Of a stretch of 64,000 nucleotides of DNA, positions 16,068 to 25,953 are shown piece after piece (positions within the stretch are counted from its first letter, which is position 1; each line of letters begins with the position of its first letter). Origin of the DNA: Rhodobacteraceae bacterium D3-12 (GTDB lineage: Bacteria > Pseudomonadota > Alphaproteobacteria > Rhodobacterales > Rhodobacteraceae); contig CP104793.1 of NCBI GenBank assembly GCA_025916135.1, positions 4,253,001 through 4,317,000 of the forward strand, given 5' to 3'. The notes beneath the pieces are model-generated. The model worked only from the letters and a program-made list of their open reading frames with translations. It searched no databases and was not told the DNA's origin. The position numbers and the translations under genes were made by a program.

Positions 16068-17090
16068 ATGACCAAACTACATATGAACAGACGTTCCTTC
16101 ATCGCGGGCGCACAGGGTCTTGCCCTTGGCACCGCGCTGGCCGGGATGCCGCGCTTGGCGCGCGCCAGGGACCTGACCCAGATGACCTACCTGACGCCCT
16201 TTGGCTACCTGATCGGCTTTTCCGAGACCATGTATGCCGACACCTCCGGCGTCTTTGATAAGCACGGCCTGAACGTGACCATCGAAGGCGGCCGCGGATC
16301 GTCCATGGCAGTTCAGCAGGTGACGGCAGGCCGGGCGCTGATCTCGCGCACCGGCGGGACGGACCTCATCAAGGCCTATGCGACCGATCCCTCCATCGTC
16401 GCCGTGGGCGAAATTTACGAACGCGACCTTTTCTTCATGATCTCCTCCGAAGAGGGGCCAATCAATTCGCCCGCTGACATAGCCGGCAAGACCATCGGCA
16501 TCGTCTCAGCTTCCGGCGCGACGGAGAACATCCTCGACATGATGCTGGCTGCGACCGACGTTCCCGCAGACAGCGTCAACCGCGAGGTCGTGGGCAACGC
16601 CCCCGCCGCCTTCGAACTGGTCAAGGCGGGACGCATCGCTGGCTTTATCGCCACCAACGATACGGCGTTCCAGCTGCGCGTCGACAACCAGCCCGTCGTG
16701 GCCTGGTCGACCGACAAATACGCGCGCTGCCCGGGTCAGGTCTACATGACGTCCAAAGCACAGCTCGAAGAAAAGCGCGAGACGATCGCGGCCTTCATGG
16801 CCGCAGTGCACGAGACGCTGGGCACGATGCTGGCCGCCGAGGACCTTCAGCCGGTGCTGGAATCCATGTCGGCGAAGTACGAGATCGCGGAGGGCAAGCG
16901 CCCGGACAAGGGTCTGGCGGTTCTGGACTATGCCCGCGGCAACTTCCAGCGCAGCTATGACGACCAGCTCGCCAGCGACCCGGCAAGCTGGGAAAACGCC
17001 TACAATCTGATGTTGAAGGCAGGCCTGATCTCGGAAACTGCGGACATGGGCTTCTACGACGATAGCGCTCGGGCGCTGGCCTTCTCGTGA
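16068..17090 (+). CDS. ABC transporter substrate-binding protein, NMT1/SsuA-like
   Basis: 340 aa. The N-terminal MNRRSFIAGAQGLALG is a twin-arginine (Tat) type signal with cleavage near RLARAR. The mature part matches the NMT1/ThiY-SsuA periplasmic binding fold: GFSETMYADTSGVFDKHGL, VQQVTAGRALIS, SPADIAGKTIGIVS and an ENIL helix. This family brings in aliphatic sulfonates, taurine, nitrate, pyrimidine precursors or aromatic acids. With the ATPase (17689) and permease (18538) it makes one importer, and it is the best clue to the cluster's substrate: a small, probably cyclic or acidic, N-containing compound. Its stop overlaps the next gene's GTG start by 4 nt. Confidence 0.88.
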   Translation: MTKLHMNRRSFIAGAQGLALGTALAGMPRLARARDLTQMTYLTPFGYLIGFSETMYADTSGVFDKHGLNVTIEGGRGSSMAVQQVTAGRALISRTGGTDLIKAYATDPSIVAVGEIYERDLFFMISSEEGPINSPADIAGKTIGIVSASGATENILDMMLAATDVPADSVNREVVGNAPAAFELVKAGRIAGFIATNDTAFQLRVDNQPVVAWSTDKYARCPGQVYMTSKAQLEEKRETIAAFMAAVHETLGTMLAAEDLQPVLESMSAKYEIAEGKRPDKGLAVLDYARGNFQRSYDDQLASDPASWENAYNLMLKAGLISETADMGFYDDSARALAFS

Positions 17091-17688
17091 GTCACACAGC
17101 TGCCCAGACGGCCCTGATCGTGATCGACCCGCAGGTGTCGTTCTGCGATCCGGGCGGGTCGATGGACCGGCAGGGGCGCGATCTCGCGCCTCTGCAAACC
17201 GCCGTGCGCCAGTGCGATGCGCTGGCCGACGTCGCGCGGGCCGCCGGGGCGACGGTTGTCTGGACCCGAATGGTGTTCGAGCCCGGTTACACCAACGGCG
17301 GCGAACTGATAGCCAGCATCCGCCCGAACCTCGCCCGGATCGGTGCGCTGGAGCGGGGCAGCGGCGACGAGCACCTGTCGGAGATGGTCAGCCCAGAGCC
17401 GGAGGATGTGATCCTCGACAAGCCGCGCTTTTCCGCGTTGGTCGATACCGGGCTGGAACAGCTGCTGCGCGACCGCGGGATCACCCGCGTGATGGTCTGC
17501 GGCGTGACGACCTCGATGTGCGTCGAAAGCTCCGTGCGGGACATCGGGCAACGCGACTACCGCACCTACGTGATCGAGGACGCCTGCGCGGACTTCGACG
17601 ATGCGGTGCACATGGCCTCTCTAGCCGCCATGCAGTTCGGCTTCGCCACACGGATTCGGGCCGATGATGCCAAGGAGCTTCTTGGAGA

Positions 17689-17692
<4 letters not shown>
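17087..17692 (+). CDS. Isochorismatase-fold cysteine hydrolase (amidase)
   Basis: 201 aa. The Asp-Lys-Cys triad of the nicotinamidase, N-carbamoylsarcosine amidase and maleamate amidase group is complete: D14 (IVIDPQVSFC), K112 (LDKPRFSAL) and C145 (TTSMCVESS). It starts with GTG overlapping the binding-protein stop (GTGA). The enzymes remove ammonia from carbamoyl or amide groups. Its place inside the importer operon and in the same cluster as HyuAB fits the known pairing of hydantoinase with N-carbamoyl-amino-acid amidase in creatinine breakdown, or an amic-acid amidase step. The exact substrate is unknown. The next start overlaps its stop by 4 nt (ATGA). Confidence 0.88.
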
Positions 17693-18519
<827 letters not shown>

Positions 18520-18537
18520 CCGGGAAGAGAGAAGACC

Positions 18538-19314
18538 ATGGGAAAATACGCATCCTGGATCGCGACACCGCTTCTGCTGGCATTGCTGATCCTTCTTTGG
18601 CACGCCTATGTCACCATCTTTGAGGTGTCGCCTTTCATCCTGCCCGGTCCGGGCGCTGTCTGGGACGCGACGCTGGTCCTGCTGGCGGATCCGCGCACCT
18701 ATTCGCACATTGGCATAACCGTCTACGAGACCGTTCTGGGCTTCGTCCTGGCGGTCATCATCGGCATCGTCTTCGGCGGCATCCTCGGCAAGGTCCGCTG
18801 GCTGGAGCGCACGCTGAACCCGCTAATCGTCGGGCTTCAGGTCATGCCCAAGGTGGCGCTGATCCCGCTGTTCATCGTCTGGTTCGGCTTCGGCCCGACC
18901 TCCAAGGTCGTCCTGGCGGCGGTCATCGCCTTCTTCCCGATCATGACGAACACGATCCTAGGGATGAAGTCGGTAGAGCGGGGCCATCGGGACGTGATGC
19001 TGGCCCTCAATGCCTCGCGTTGGCAGACCTTCTACGAGGTCGAGCTGAAGAACGCGCTGCCCTTCATCCTAACGGGCATGGAGGTTGGGATCGTTCTGGC
19101 CACCATCGGGGCCATCGTCGGCGAATATCTTGGCGGCAGCAAAGGCCTTGGCTATCTGGCTGTGGCGACGCTGAACGCCTTCGACGTGACGACGATGTTC
19201 GGGGTGATCGGCCTATTGACCGTTCTGGGCCTGATCCTCTACTTCGCGGTCGTCATGCTGCGCCGATACATCACTCCCTGGCATGAATCCGTCACCCGTG
19301 ACGGCGACCACTGA
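18538..19314 (+). CDS. ABC transporter permease (SsuC/TauC type)
   Basis: 258 aa inner-membrane protein with about six transmembrane helices. The cytoplasmic EAA loop is LALNASRWQTFYEVELKNALPFILTGM, shorter than but typical of the nitrate/sulfonate/taurine permeases. The start is preceded by GGGAAGAGAGAAG-type purine-rich sequence 18 bp after the ATPase stop. It is the channel of the importer formed with 16068 and 17689. Confidence 0.92.
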   Translation: MGKYASWIATPLLLALLILLWHAYVTIFEVSPFILPGPGAVWDATLVLLADPRTYSHIGITVYETVLGFVLAVIIGIVFGGILGKVRWLERTLNPLIVGLQVMPKVALIPLFIVWFGFGPTSKVVLAAVIAFFPIMTNTILGMKSVERGHRDVMLALNASRWQTFYEVELKNALPFILTGMEVGIVLATIGAIVGEYLGGSKGLGYLAVATLNAFDVTTMFGVIGLLTVLGLILYFAVVMLRRYITPWHESVTRDGDH

Positions 19315-19333
19315 TCTGACGAAGGACACACAT

Positions 19334-20178
19334 ATGGGACGCATCATCGACATCAGCACCAACTTCAAGCCGCACACGCAGCTGAAGCTCTATGACGTGC
19401 TGGGCATCGACAAGGAAAACGCCAAGGCGATCAACCCCGAGGCCTATATCGCCGAGATGGACGCAAACGGTGTCGCAATGACCGGCATCATCTCAAACAC
19501 CGTCCAGAACGGGGTGAAGGGTGAACTGCTTCAGACCCATGTCGACGAGGTCTATCCAGTGCTCCAGGAATACCCGGACCGCTTCTTTGGCTGGGTCGGG
19601 ATTAACCCGCTGGGTGGGATGGAGACGCTGCGCTACATCGAATATGCGGTCAAGGAACTGGGCTTCAAGGGCGTGCACGTATATCCGCACTGGTTTGGCG
19701 TGCCGATCAACGACCGCACCTATTGGCCGATCTACGCCAAATGTTGCGAACTCGGCGTGCCGATCACCCTGCAGGTCGGGCGCCAGTCGCCGCGTTCGGG
19801 GGCAAGCTCTGCGCCCGGCCCGAATGGCTCGAGGATGCTGCCTTCGACTTCCCCGAGTTGACGCTGATCGGACTGCACATCGGTGTGCCCTACGATTTCG
19901 AGATGACCAGCGCGGCCATGTGCCACGAGAACGTCTACATCATCGCCGACGCGCATCCGCCCAGCACCTGGACCCAGCACTTTATCGACTACTGCGCCGG
20001 GCGCGGATTTGCCACGATGGACGGGGACCAAAAGGTGATGTGGGGGACCGACTGGCCCGTGCAGACCATCACCCAGTCGCTCAGCGAACTTCACGAACTG
20101 GATATTCCGCAGCCAGCAATGGATAATCTGCTGGGAGAAACTGCAATCCGCGTACTCAAACTGGACGTGCCAGCCTGA
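19334..20178 (+). CDS. Second ACMSD-type amidohydrolase (one frameshift)
   Basis: About 281 aa when repaired, starting MGRIIDISTNFKPHTQ. It is paralogous to 11608-12471: both share LGWAGI/GWVGINP, FKGVHVYPHWFG, CELGVPITLQVG, IGLHIGVPY, NVYIIADAHPP and MWGTDWPVQ. One base is missing between 19778 and 19793 (most simply a G of GTCGGGG, which gives VGAPVAAFGGKL). The continuing frame ends with TGA at 20176-20178. As in its paralogue the N-terminal metal HxH is not evident (DISTNF). It is the last gene of the importer operon, before the regulator. Two diverged copies in one cluster suggest two related reactions or one heteromeric enzyme. Confidence 0.75.
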
Positions 20179-20205
20179 CTGGACCAGAGGACAAGGGGAC
20201 ACCAG

Positions 20206-20976
20206 ATGCCGTCATCACACAACATCGTGACGCCTCTCTATCACCAGGTCACCCTGGTACTGAGAGAGCGGATTGAGGCCGGGTACTACGGCCAGGATGG
20301 CCGCATTCCCTCGGAACTCGAGCTGTCGCGTGAATTCAACGTGTCACGCATTACCGTCTCACGGGCGATCAATGACCTTGCCCAGCAGGGCCTCTTGGAA
20401 CGGCGACGCGGTGCAGGGACGCGGGTGATCGGCGGGGCGGTCAACCGGCCCGTCGCGACGGGCATCGGCGGCCTGTTGCGGAGCCTCAATGACATGGGGG
20501 CCCGGACGCAGGTCCGGGTGCTGGAGTTCGGTTTTGTTTCTCCGCCACCGGATGTGCGCCATGCGCTCGATCTCGACGCGGAGGCGAAGGTCCAGTGGGC
20601 CGTCCGGGTGCGCAGCTTCAAAGGCGAACCCTTCTCCTACCTGACATCTTTCCTGCCTCAGGACATCGGCGAGAAATTCGACGCAGACACCATGGGCCGC
20701 TATTCCATGATGGAACTGCTGCGAAACGCCGGTGTGACAGTCGGCAGCGCAGAGCAGAGTTTTTTCGCCAGCCTTGCCGATCCCCAGACCGCCCCGGCGC
20801 TGGATGTTGCGGTCGGCACCCCGCTTCTGGCCATCAACCGGGTGGTGCATGACAGCGCGCAACGGCCCGTCGAATACCTTCGTATCCTCTACCGGACGGA
20901 CCGCTTTCAATATCACATGACCATGGGCGAAGAGGCTGTCGGCGCGGCTCAGTCCTGGACGACGACGGAAACCTAG
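20206..20976 (+). CDS. GntR/HutC-family transcriptional regulator (UTRA domain)
   Basis: 256 aa. An N-terminal winged helix (PLYHQVTLVLRERIEAGYY, IPSELELSREFNVSRITVSRAI, LERRRGAGTRV) is followed by a C-terminal UTRA effector domain (WAVRVRSFKGEPFSYLTSFLP to the ending RVVHDSAQRPVEYLRILYRTDRF). HutC-type regulators are usually repressors released by a pathway intermediate. It is the only regulator in the 10.5-28.3 kb cluster, between the importer operon and the LeuCD/HyuAB operon, and is therefore the best candidate to bind the three recurring 14-bp sites. A ribosome site AGAGGACAAGGGG lies just upstream. Confidence 0.9.
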   Translation: MPSSHNIVTPLYHQVTLVLRERIEAGYYGQDGRIPSELELSREFNVSRITVSRAINDLAQQGLLERRRGAGTRVIGGAVNRPVATGIGGLLRSLNDMGARTQVRVLEFGFVSPPPDVRHALDLDAEAKVQWAVRVRSFKGEPFSYLTSFLPQDIGEKFDADTMGRYSMMELLRNAGVTVGSAEQSFFASLADPQTAPALDVAVGTPLLAINRVVHDSAQRPVEYLRILYRTDRFQYHMTMGEEAVGAAQSWTTTET

Positions 20977-20997
20977 CGCCAAACAAGGACACTCCAT

Positions 20998-21621
20998 ATG
21001 TCGGTATCCCTTGCCGAGACCGCCCTGCTGATCGTCGATCTACAGAATGACTTCCTGCACCCTGAAGGTGCCTATGGCCGCGCCGGTCAGGGCAGCGACG
21101 CGATCGCCGCCCTGCCGGAGCGGATCGCGCCGGTCGCCGCGGCTCTGCGGGCCGCCGGCGGGTCTGTCGTGTCCACCCAGTTCACTCTCGTTCCCGGCCG
21201 GCACGACGAGCCCCTGATCGCCCCGCACCTGAAATCCCTGCGCCCCTTCCTTGGCAAGGGCGACTTTGCGCCGGGCAGCTGGGGACATTCGCTGGTCGAC
21301 ACGCTGGCCCCCGCAGATTTCATCGTCGAGAAGGTCGCCTATTCCGCATTCTATATGTCGCGGCTGGAACTGGTGCTGCGCCGCGCCGGTCTGAAGCGCC
21401 TGATCGTGTGCGGCATCGTCACCAACGGAGGCGTGGCGGCGACCCTGCGTGGCGCCCATGTGCGCGACTTCGAGACGATCCTGCTGAGCGACGGGTGCGG
21501 CGCCTTCCGCCCCGAGGTCCACGACGTCACTATCGCTTCCCTCTCCACCGTCAGCCCCTTGATGACTTGTGATGAGGCGCTTGCGCAGATCGGTGCAGCC
21601 GCCGTCGCGCCATCCGTTTGA
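20998..21621 (+). CDS. Isochorismatase-fold hydrolase lacking the catalytic cysteine
   Basis: 207 aa. D14 (LLIVDLQNDFLH) and K112 (VEKVAYSAFYMSRL) are in place, but the nucleophile position reads TNGGVAAT, so Gly145 stands where the paralogue at 17087 has Cys145. E. coli YecD and true isochorismatases such as PhzD likewise lack a cysteine here, and isochorismatases use the Asp to hydrolyse an enol ether. This copy is therefore probably not an amidase and may act on a vinyl ether or related bond, or be non-enzymatic. It follows the regulator gene by 21 bp and precedes candidate operator 3. Confidence 0.83.
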   Translation: MSVSLAETALLIVDLQNDFLHPEGAYGRAGQGSDAIAALPERIAPVAAALRAAGGSVVSTQFTLVPGRHDEPLIAPHLKSLRPFLGKGDFAPGSWGHSLVDTLAPADFIVEKVAYSAFYMSRLELVLRRAGLKRLIVCGIVTNGGVAATLRGAHVRDFETILLSDGCGAFRPEVHDVTIASLSTVSPLMTCDEALAQIGAAAVAPSV

Positions 21622-21650
21622 CAAATGCCCTATTGGTATAACAATAGGGC
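21618..21650 (+). promoter_or_regulatory. Promoter with overlapping palindromic operator, site 3
   Basis: TTGACA (21618-21623) is a good -35 box. It is followed by a perfect 9-bp inverted repeat GCCCTATTG/CAATAGGGC with 6-nt spacer (21627-21650), whose centre TTGGTATAACAATA (21633-21646) is the strongest copy of the 14-bp motif. The operator covers the spacer and -10 region, so a bound repressor would block polymerase. It drives the LeuC-LeuD-lyase-HyuBA-amidase operon starting at 21668. Confidence 0.6.
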
Positions 21651-21667
21651 AATAAGAAAGAGTTTCG

Positions 21668-22941
21668 ATGTCCATACCTCCTGCCACCCTCAGCGAAAAG
21701 ATTCTTGCCCGCGCCTCGGGCCGCGACAGCGTTCGCCCGGGCGAGATTGTGATGGTCTCCGTCGACCTGGCGATGATGCACGATTCCGGCGGGCCGCGCC
21801 GGGTCAAGCCGATGTTGGAGCAGTTGGGCGCGCAGGTCTGGAATCCTGACAAGATCGTGGTCGTCTCGGACCACTTCGTCCCGGCGGTGGATGCGGACAG
21901 CGCAGCGATCCTCGACCTGACCCGCAAGTGGGTGAAGGAAACGCAGATCCGCCGTTTCTACGATATGAAGGGCATCTGCCATGTAGTCCTGCCTGAAAAC
22001 GGGCTGATCCAGCCCGGCATGATGGCTGTCGGAGGCGACAGTCACTCCTGTACTGGCGGTGCCTGGGGCGCCTTCATGGTCGGCATGGGGGCAACCGACA
22101 TGCTGGGTGTGCTGGTCACCGGCGAGACCTGGCTACGAGTGCCTACGACGGTCCGCTTCCGCTGCGACGGTCGCCTGCCGCGCGGGGTCAGTGCCAAGGA
22201 CATCATGCTCCATCTCTGCGCCACGGTGGATCCGGTTTTGATGTCCTACCGGACCGCGGAATACTGTGGCGAGGCCGTCTCTGCCATGTCGATGCCCGAG
22301 CGCATGACCTTGTGCAACATGTCCGCCGAACTCGGGGCCAAGACGGGGCTCATCGCGCCCGATGCAACGACCCGCGCCTGGCTCGAAAGGTTCGGGGTCG
22401 GCGTCGGCCCGCTGGAACTGCAGGCCGATCCCGACGCGGAAATCGAGCGGGAGGTTGTCATCGACACGCCCGCCCTTGCGCCGCAGGTGGCCGCGCCGCA
22501 CTCGCCGGCCAACACCCATCCGGTCGGCGCTTGCCGAGGTCAGCGGATTACGCAGGCCTATATCGGGGCCTGCACCGGCGCCAAGCTGGAGGGCACCTGC
22601 ACATGGCCGCCGAGATCCTGAAGGGTCGCAAGGTCGCCGCGGACATACGCCTGCTGCTGGCCCCCGCCTCGACCCGCGTGACAACTGAGGCGGCAAAGGA
22701 CGGTACGCTGGAGATCTTGACCGAGGCGGGCGCGATCATGCTGCCCTCCGGCTGCGGCGCCTGCGCCGGAATGGGGGCCGGTATCCTCGCGGACGGGGAG
22801 GTCTGCATCGCGTCCACCTCCCGCAACTTCCGCGGCCGTATGGGATCTGCCGGGGCGGATGTCTATCTTGCTTCGCCCTACACCGTCGCCGCGGCCGCCG
22901 TCGCGGGCGAGATCACCGACCCGCGGGAGATGCTGTCATGA
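21668..22941 (+). CDS. Aconitase-family hydratase large subunit, LeuC/DmdA-like (one frameshift)
   Basis: About 425 aa when repaired. The three Cys ligands of a 4Fe-4S cluster are visible: GGDSHSCTGGAWG, GACTGAK and LPSGCGACAGMGAG. Length and sequence fit the two-subunit 3-isopropylmalate/homoaconitate/2,3-dimethylmalate dehydratase group. One G is missing at about 22591-22593 (GAGGGC for GAGGGGC); the frame resumes LHMAAEILKGRKVAADIRLLL and ends with TGA at 22939-22941 overlapping the small-subunit start. Because the next genes are a LeuD-like subunit and a PEP-mutase-family lyase, the closest described module is 2,3-dimethylmalate dehydratase plus lyase, not leucine synthesis. No leuB or leuA is nearby. 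Confidence 0.8.
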
Positions 22942-23423
22942 CGGTTTCCGGCCTTACCCATGCCTTCGGCGACAAGATCGACACCGACCTGCTGTCGCCC
23001 GGCGCCTACATGAAGGTTACAATCGAGGAGATGGCCCGCCATTGCCTCGAAGCCGTCGACCCGGAGTTCACGACCCGCGTAAAGGCGGGCGACATCGTCA
23101 CCGCCGGATTCGAGTTCGGCTCTGGCAGTTCCCGCGAGCAGGCTGCGAGCTGTCTGCTGCTGAACGGGGTGTCCTGTGTCCTTGCGCGGTCCTTCGCCCG
23201 CATTTTTTATCGCAATGCGCTGAACCTCGGGCTGCCCGTACTGGTCTGCCCAACGGCACATGAAATTCCGGCGGGCACCCGGCTGACCGTGGACCCGATG
23301 GCCGGCACCGCGACCGAACCTTCGGGCCGCGTCCATGCCTGCGACCCCATTCCCGCCCGGCTGATGGAGATCGTCTCCGCCGGCGGGCTCCTCTCCCACC
23401 TCGAAAAGACGAGGACCAGATGA
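22938..23423 (+). CDS. Aconitase-family hydratase small subunit, LeuD/DmdB-like
   Basis: 161 aa, the swivelling small subunit partner of the gene before, with which it overlaps by 4 nt (ATGA). Motifs: GDKIDTDLLSPGAYM (the DxDxI-type start of the family), AGFEFGSGSSREQAASCLLLNG (the GSGSSREQA signature that binds substrate carboxylates) and ARSFARIFYRNALNLGLPVL. It is shorter than LeuD of leucine synthesis (about 200 aa) and close to the archaeal-type and dimethylmalate dehydratase small subunits. It overlaps the lyase start by 4 nt, so all three are translated together. Confidence 0.88.
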   Translation: MTVSGLTHAFGDKIDTDLLSPGAYMKVTIEEMARHCLEAVDPEFTTRVKAGDIVTAGFEFGSGSSREQAASCLLLNGVSCVLARSFARIFYRNALNLGLPVLVCPTAHEIPAGTRLTVDPMAGTATEPSGRVHACDPIPARLMEIVSAGGLLSHLEKTRTR

Positions 23424-24277
23424 CACTTCGCGAACGGCTGTCGAGGCCTGAGATACTTATCGCCCCGGGCTGCTACGATGCCCTGTCGGCCCTGCTGATC
23501 CAGCAGGCCGGGTTCGAGGCCGCCTACCTGTCCGGCGCCTCGGTCAGCTACACCCGCTTCGGTCTGCCGGACATCGGCCTCGTCGGCATGAACGAGATGG
23601 CACAGACCCTGCGCGCCATTGCAGATCGGGTGGACCTGCCGCTGATCGTCGATGGCGACACCGGGTTTGGCAACGCGCTGAACGTGCAGCGCACGGTGCA
23701 GTCCTACCGGACATCCGGGGCGGGCGCGATCCAGATCGAGGACCAGACCTTCCCCAAGCGGTGCGGCCATCTCGACAACAAGCAACTGATCACGACAGCC
23801 GCCATGACCGGCAAGCTGCGAGCCGCTGACGATGCGCGCGGCGATTCCGACATGCTGATCGTGGCCCGGACTGACGCTGTCGCGGTCGAGGGGATGGAGG
23901 CCGCGCTGGAGCGCGCCGAAGCCTATATCGAGGCCGGGGCGGACATGCTCTTTGTCGAAGCGCCGCCCACCACCGATGCGTTGCAGATGGTCGGCGAAAA
24001 GCTGGGCCACAGGATCCCGCTGATGGCCAACATGGTCGAAGGCGGCAAGACGCCCCTGTCCTCCGCCCATGACCTGCAGGAGATGGGGTATTCCATGGTC
24101 ATCTTCCCCGGCGCCTTCGTCCGGGCACTGGCCTGGGCCGGACAGGCCTTCTTTGCCTCGCTGCACGAACATGGCACGACCCGACCCTTTGCCGACCGCA
24201 TGCACGATTTCCAGTCCTTGAACGATGTTCTAGACACGCCGGGGTTCATCGCCCGCGGCAAGACCTACGAAGAATAG
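23420..24277 (+). CDS. PEP mutase / isocitrate lyase-family carbon-carbon lyase
   Basis: 285 aa. Motifs: IAPGCYDALSALL, YLSGASVSY, VDGDTGFGNALNVQRTV (Mg site), IQIEDQTFPKRCGH (the KRCGH catalytic loop of methylisocitrate-type lyases), MLIVARTDA and VEAPPTTDAL. It splits a 2-hydroxy-dicarboxylate of the malate type into pyruvate or oxalate plus a second product. Next to a LeuCD-like hydratase the best described match is 2,3-dimethylmalate lyase (giving propionate and pyruvate). Methylisocitrate lyase and oxaloacetate hydrolase remain possible, but PrpC and PrpD are absent. Start ATGA-coupled to the small subunit gene. Confidence 0.87.
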   Translation: MTLRERLSRPEILIAPGCYDALSALLIQQAGFEAAYLSGASVSYTRFGLPDIGLVGMNEMAQTLRAIADRVDLPLIVDGDTGFGNALNVQRTVQSYRTSGAGAIQIEDQTFPKRCGHLDNKQLITTAAMTGKLRAADDARGDSDMLIVARTDAVAVEGMEAALERAEAYIEAGADMLFVEAPPTTDALQMVGEKLGHRIPLMANMVEGGKTPLSSAHDLQEMGYSMVIFPGAFVRALAWAGQAFFASLHEHGTTRPFADRMHDFQSLNDVLDTPGFIARGKTYEE

Positions 24278-24286
24278 GAGCTGCCT

Positions 24287-25953
24287 ATGACCGAGCTTAA
24301 CCCGATCACGCTGGCCGTTCTCAAGGGACGCCTTGAACAGATCGCGGACGAGATGGACGCGACCCTGTTCCGCTCTGCCTTCAACCCGATCATCGCCGAG
24401 GCCCATGATGCCAGCCATGGTCTCTACCATGCTGAAACGGGTGATACCCTGATACAGGGGAAATCCGGCCTGCCGATCTTTGTCGGCGCGATGGCGCACG
24501 CCACCCGCGCCGTAATCGAGAAGGTTCGCGCGGATGGCAACCTGTCCGAAGGCGATGTCTATATCTTCAACGATCCCTATGATGGCGGTACGCACCTCTC
24601 CGACTTCAAGCTGGTTCGCCCCTACTTCCGCGATGGCGCGCTGTTCTGCTGGATCGCATCCGTCGGGCACTGGCACGATGTGGGCGGCAACGTTCCGGGT
24701 AACTACAACCCCGTCGCGACCGAGAGCTTCCAGGAGGGTATGCTGATCCCGCCGGTCAAGCTTTACACCGCAGGGACACTTAACCCCGACATCGTGACGA
24801 TCCTCAGCGCCAACTCCCGCCTGCCGCGCAGCGTCTACGGCGACATGAACGGCCAGGTGAACGCGCTGCAACTGGGCATCCGGCGGATGGATGCGCTGCT
24901 GGACGAATACGGAGCGGATACGGTCAGCGGCGCGCTTTCCACCCTGCGCGATCGCGGTGCCGTGCTGATGCGCGCCCGGATCGCGGGGCTGCCCGACGGC
25001 AGCTGGTCCGCGACCGACTACCTCGACAATGACGGCATCACCGACTGGCAGATGCAGATCAGCCTCGAAACCCGAGTCGAGGGCGACCGGCTGGTGCTGG
25101 ATTTCACCGGCACCTCCGAACAGTGTATGGGGCCGCTGAACATCTCCCGCTCCACTGCCGAGGCCGCCTGCTATGTCGCGCTAAAACACGTCTTCCCGGA
25201 TGTGCCCGCGAACGGTGGCGTCCTCGATCCGGTCGAGATCATCCTGCCCGAGGGCAGCCTGCTCTGCGCCGGCGCACCGCGTCCGGTGGGGGGTATACGG
25301 AAACTATCCTGCGGCTGATCGACGTGGTGTTCCAATGCTTCGGCCAGGCCGCGCCGGACATCGCACCCGCGCCCGCCTACGGCACGATCAATGCGCTGTC
25401 GATCTCGGGACATGGCGCGAACGGGCAACGCTGGGTCATGTTCTCCTTCTTCGGCGGCGGGCATGGCGGCCACAGCGACGGTGACGGGCTAAACCATGGC
25501 AACGCGCCGATCTCCACCGCGACCATCCCGCCGCTGGAAATCCTCGAGGCCGCTTATCCGGTGAAGTTCACCGAATGGGCGCTGCGGCCGGATTCCGGCG
25601 GCGCCGGCGAACATCGCGGTGGCCTCGGTGCCGTCTACGAGATCGAGCTTCTGGCCGAGGAGGCGCAGGCCTTCCTCTTTGGCGAACGCGGGCGCACGCC
25701 GCCTCCGGGCGTCAACGGCGGCGGGGCCGCCGCGCGCAACCGCTTTACCCATCCCGACGGGCAGGGGGGCGTCACCGAACCGGCGATGACCTCCAAGATG
25801 ACCGGGCTGAAACTGACGCGCGGCCAGCGGGTCCGACTGGAGACCCCCGGCGGCGGCGGCTGGGGCAACCCGGCCGACCGTGACCCCACCCTGACAGCGC
25901 GGGACATTGCCCTCGGCTATATCGCAACCAAGGATACCAACGGAAATGACTGA
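24287..25953 (+). CDS. Hydantoinase B / oxoprolinase beta-type subunit HyuB (one frameshift)
   Basis: About 556 aa when repaired. The N-part has NPITLAVLKGRLEQIADEM, GDTLIQGKSGLPIFVGAM and FNDPYDGGTHLSDFKLVRPYF; the C-part has GYTETILRLIDVVFQ, FFGGGHGGHSDGDGL, GEHRGGLGAVYEIEL and LETPGGGGWGNP. All are landmarks of the HyuB family. One G is lost in the run 25288-25293, which moves the frame between PRPVGG and YTET. The gene follows the lyase by 9 bp and overlaps hyuA by 8 nt. HyuA plus HyuB hydrolyse hydantoins, 5-oxoproline and cyclic imides with ATP; relatives are acetone and acetophenone carboxylases. Confidence 0.82.

Noticed and set aside
15195-17090. A single 631-aa decarboxylase plus binding-protein fusion
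   Set aside because: The frame is continuous only because a one-base loss at about 15764 puts the second half of the decarboxylase out of frame and a shadow frame happens to join the next gene. Two genes with their own motifs, stop (16061-16063) and start (16068) are the better reading.
21668-23423. Leucine biosynthesis leuCD
   Set aside because: leuA and leuB are absent, the small subunit is short, and the genes are coupled to a PEP-mutase-family lyase and HyuAB in a regulated catabolic operon.
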